Shown piece by piece: positions 63,708 through 64,000 of a DNA stretch of 64,000 nucleotides. This stretch comes from Baylisascaris procyonis (Eukaryota > Nematoda > Chromadorea > Rhabditida > Ascarididae), in NCBI GenBank assembly GCA_037389465.1, contig JAZARR010000110.1, positions 2,671,501 to 2,735,500 on the forward strand, in the 5' to 3' direction. Each line of letters opens with the position of its first letter. Positions within the stretch are counted from its first letter, which is position 1. A model generated the notes under the pieces. The model ran no database searches. It was not told the DNA's origin and saw nothing but the letters and a program-made list of their open reading frames with translations. The translations under genes and the position numbers were made by a program.

Positions 63708-64000
63708 GTAATTTTTCCTATATGAGCTAGGAATAAGATTTTGAACTTTAACCCCTTATGAACAGTATGAAGCAAACAAATTTGCTCTTCAAAGAGTATC
63801 ACCGTAATCAATTGCTACCTGCTCGGTTATTGGGCAAGTACACAACTGCTCTAACTTCTTCAACACTTTAATGATCTTCTTTTAATAGTTCCTTTCTATT
63901 CCTACTTTTCTCTGTCTCTCCTTTTTCCCCACCCTTTCTCTTCCTTCCTCTCTATCTTTATCGTTCTAACAAAATTCGTACGAAGAGAGTTAAAATAAAG
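63708..64000 (+). other. Intron of the receptor kinase gene at the window edge
   Basis: Begins with donor GTAATT after the Trp codon of DVW. The next expected coding motif of a tyrosine kinase (SFGVLLWE) is not present before the window ends, so the intron continues. A C/T-rich tract lies at about 63893-63960. Confidence 0.75.

Overview
The window reads as nuclear DNA of an AT-rich animal genome, most likely a nematode. Genes are split by many introns of about 60 bp to over 4 kb, with T-rich TTTCAG-type acceptors and frequent GTAAGT, GTGAGT or GTATGT donors. There are long AT-rich spacers, many microsatellites and no bacterial-style operons. The nematode assignment rests on a serpentine (Srsx-like) chemoreceptor gene and a fast-evolving G-alpha of the nematode GPA kind. 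The clade (perhaps a spirurid or filarial worm) is inference.

Layout. (1) 130-5601, plus strand: the 3' two-thirds of a beta-adaptin gene (AP-1/AP-2 large subunit, apb-1-like), open at the left edge. (2) 9649-13038, minus strand: a complete, very divergent heterotrimeric G-protein alpha subunit in seven exons, convergent with (1). (3) 13039-18742: a spacer with a decayed non-LTR retrotransposon reverse transcriptase. (4) 18743-21988, plus strand: a seven-transmembrane chemoreceptor, divergent from the G-alpha gene. (5) 24516 to 26538 and probably 29024, minus strand: an unrecognised four-transmembrane protein, with a likely one-base frameshift in its last exon. (6) 29025-50680: a gene-poor AT-rich region holding large (AT)n arrays and a near-perfect 1.5 kb inverted repeat (46172-47690 and 47846-49372) around a 155 bp spacer. 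(7) 50681-63707, plus strand: a receptor tyrosine kinase with an N-terminal Cys motif, fibronectin-III-like ectodomain and insert-bearing kinase domain, resembling insect Torso. It runs off the right edge after the DVW of kinase subdomain IX.

How the parts may work together. The adaptin serves clathrin-coat sorting. The G-alpha and the chemoreceptor are neighbours in head-to-head orientation and could belong to one sensory pathway; that is inference. The receptor kinase is a separate signalling gene.

Exon borders were set by eye from splice consensus, reading-frame phase and remembered family patterns. All seven G-alpha exons, nine adaptin exons, twelve kinase exons and five chemoreceptor exons join in phase.
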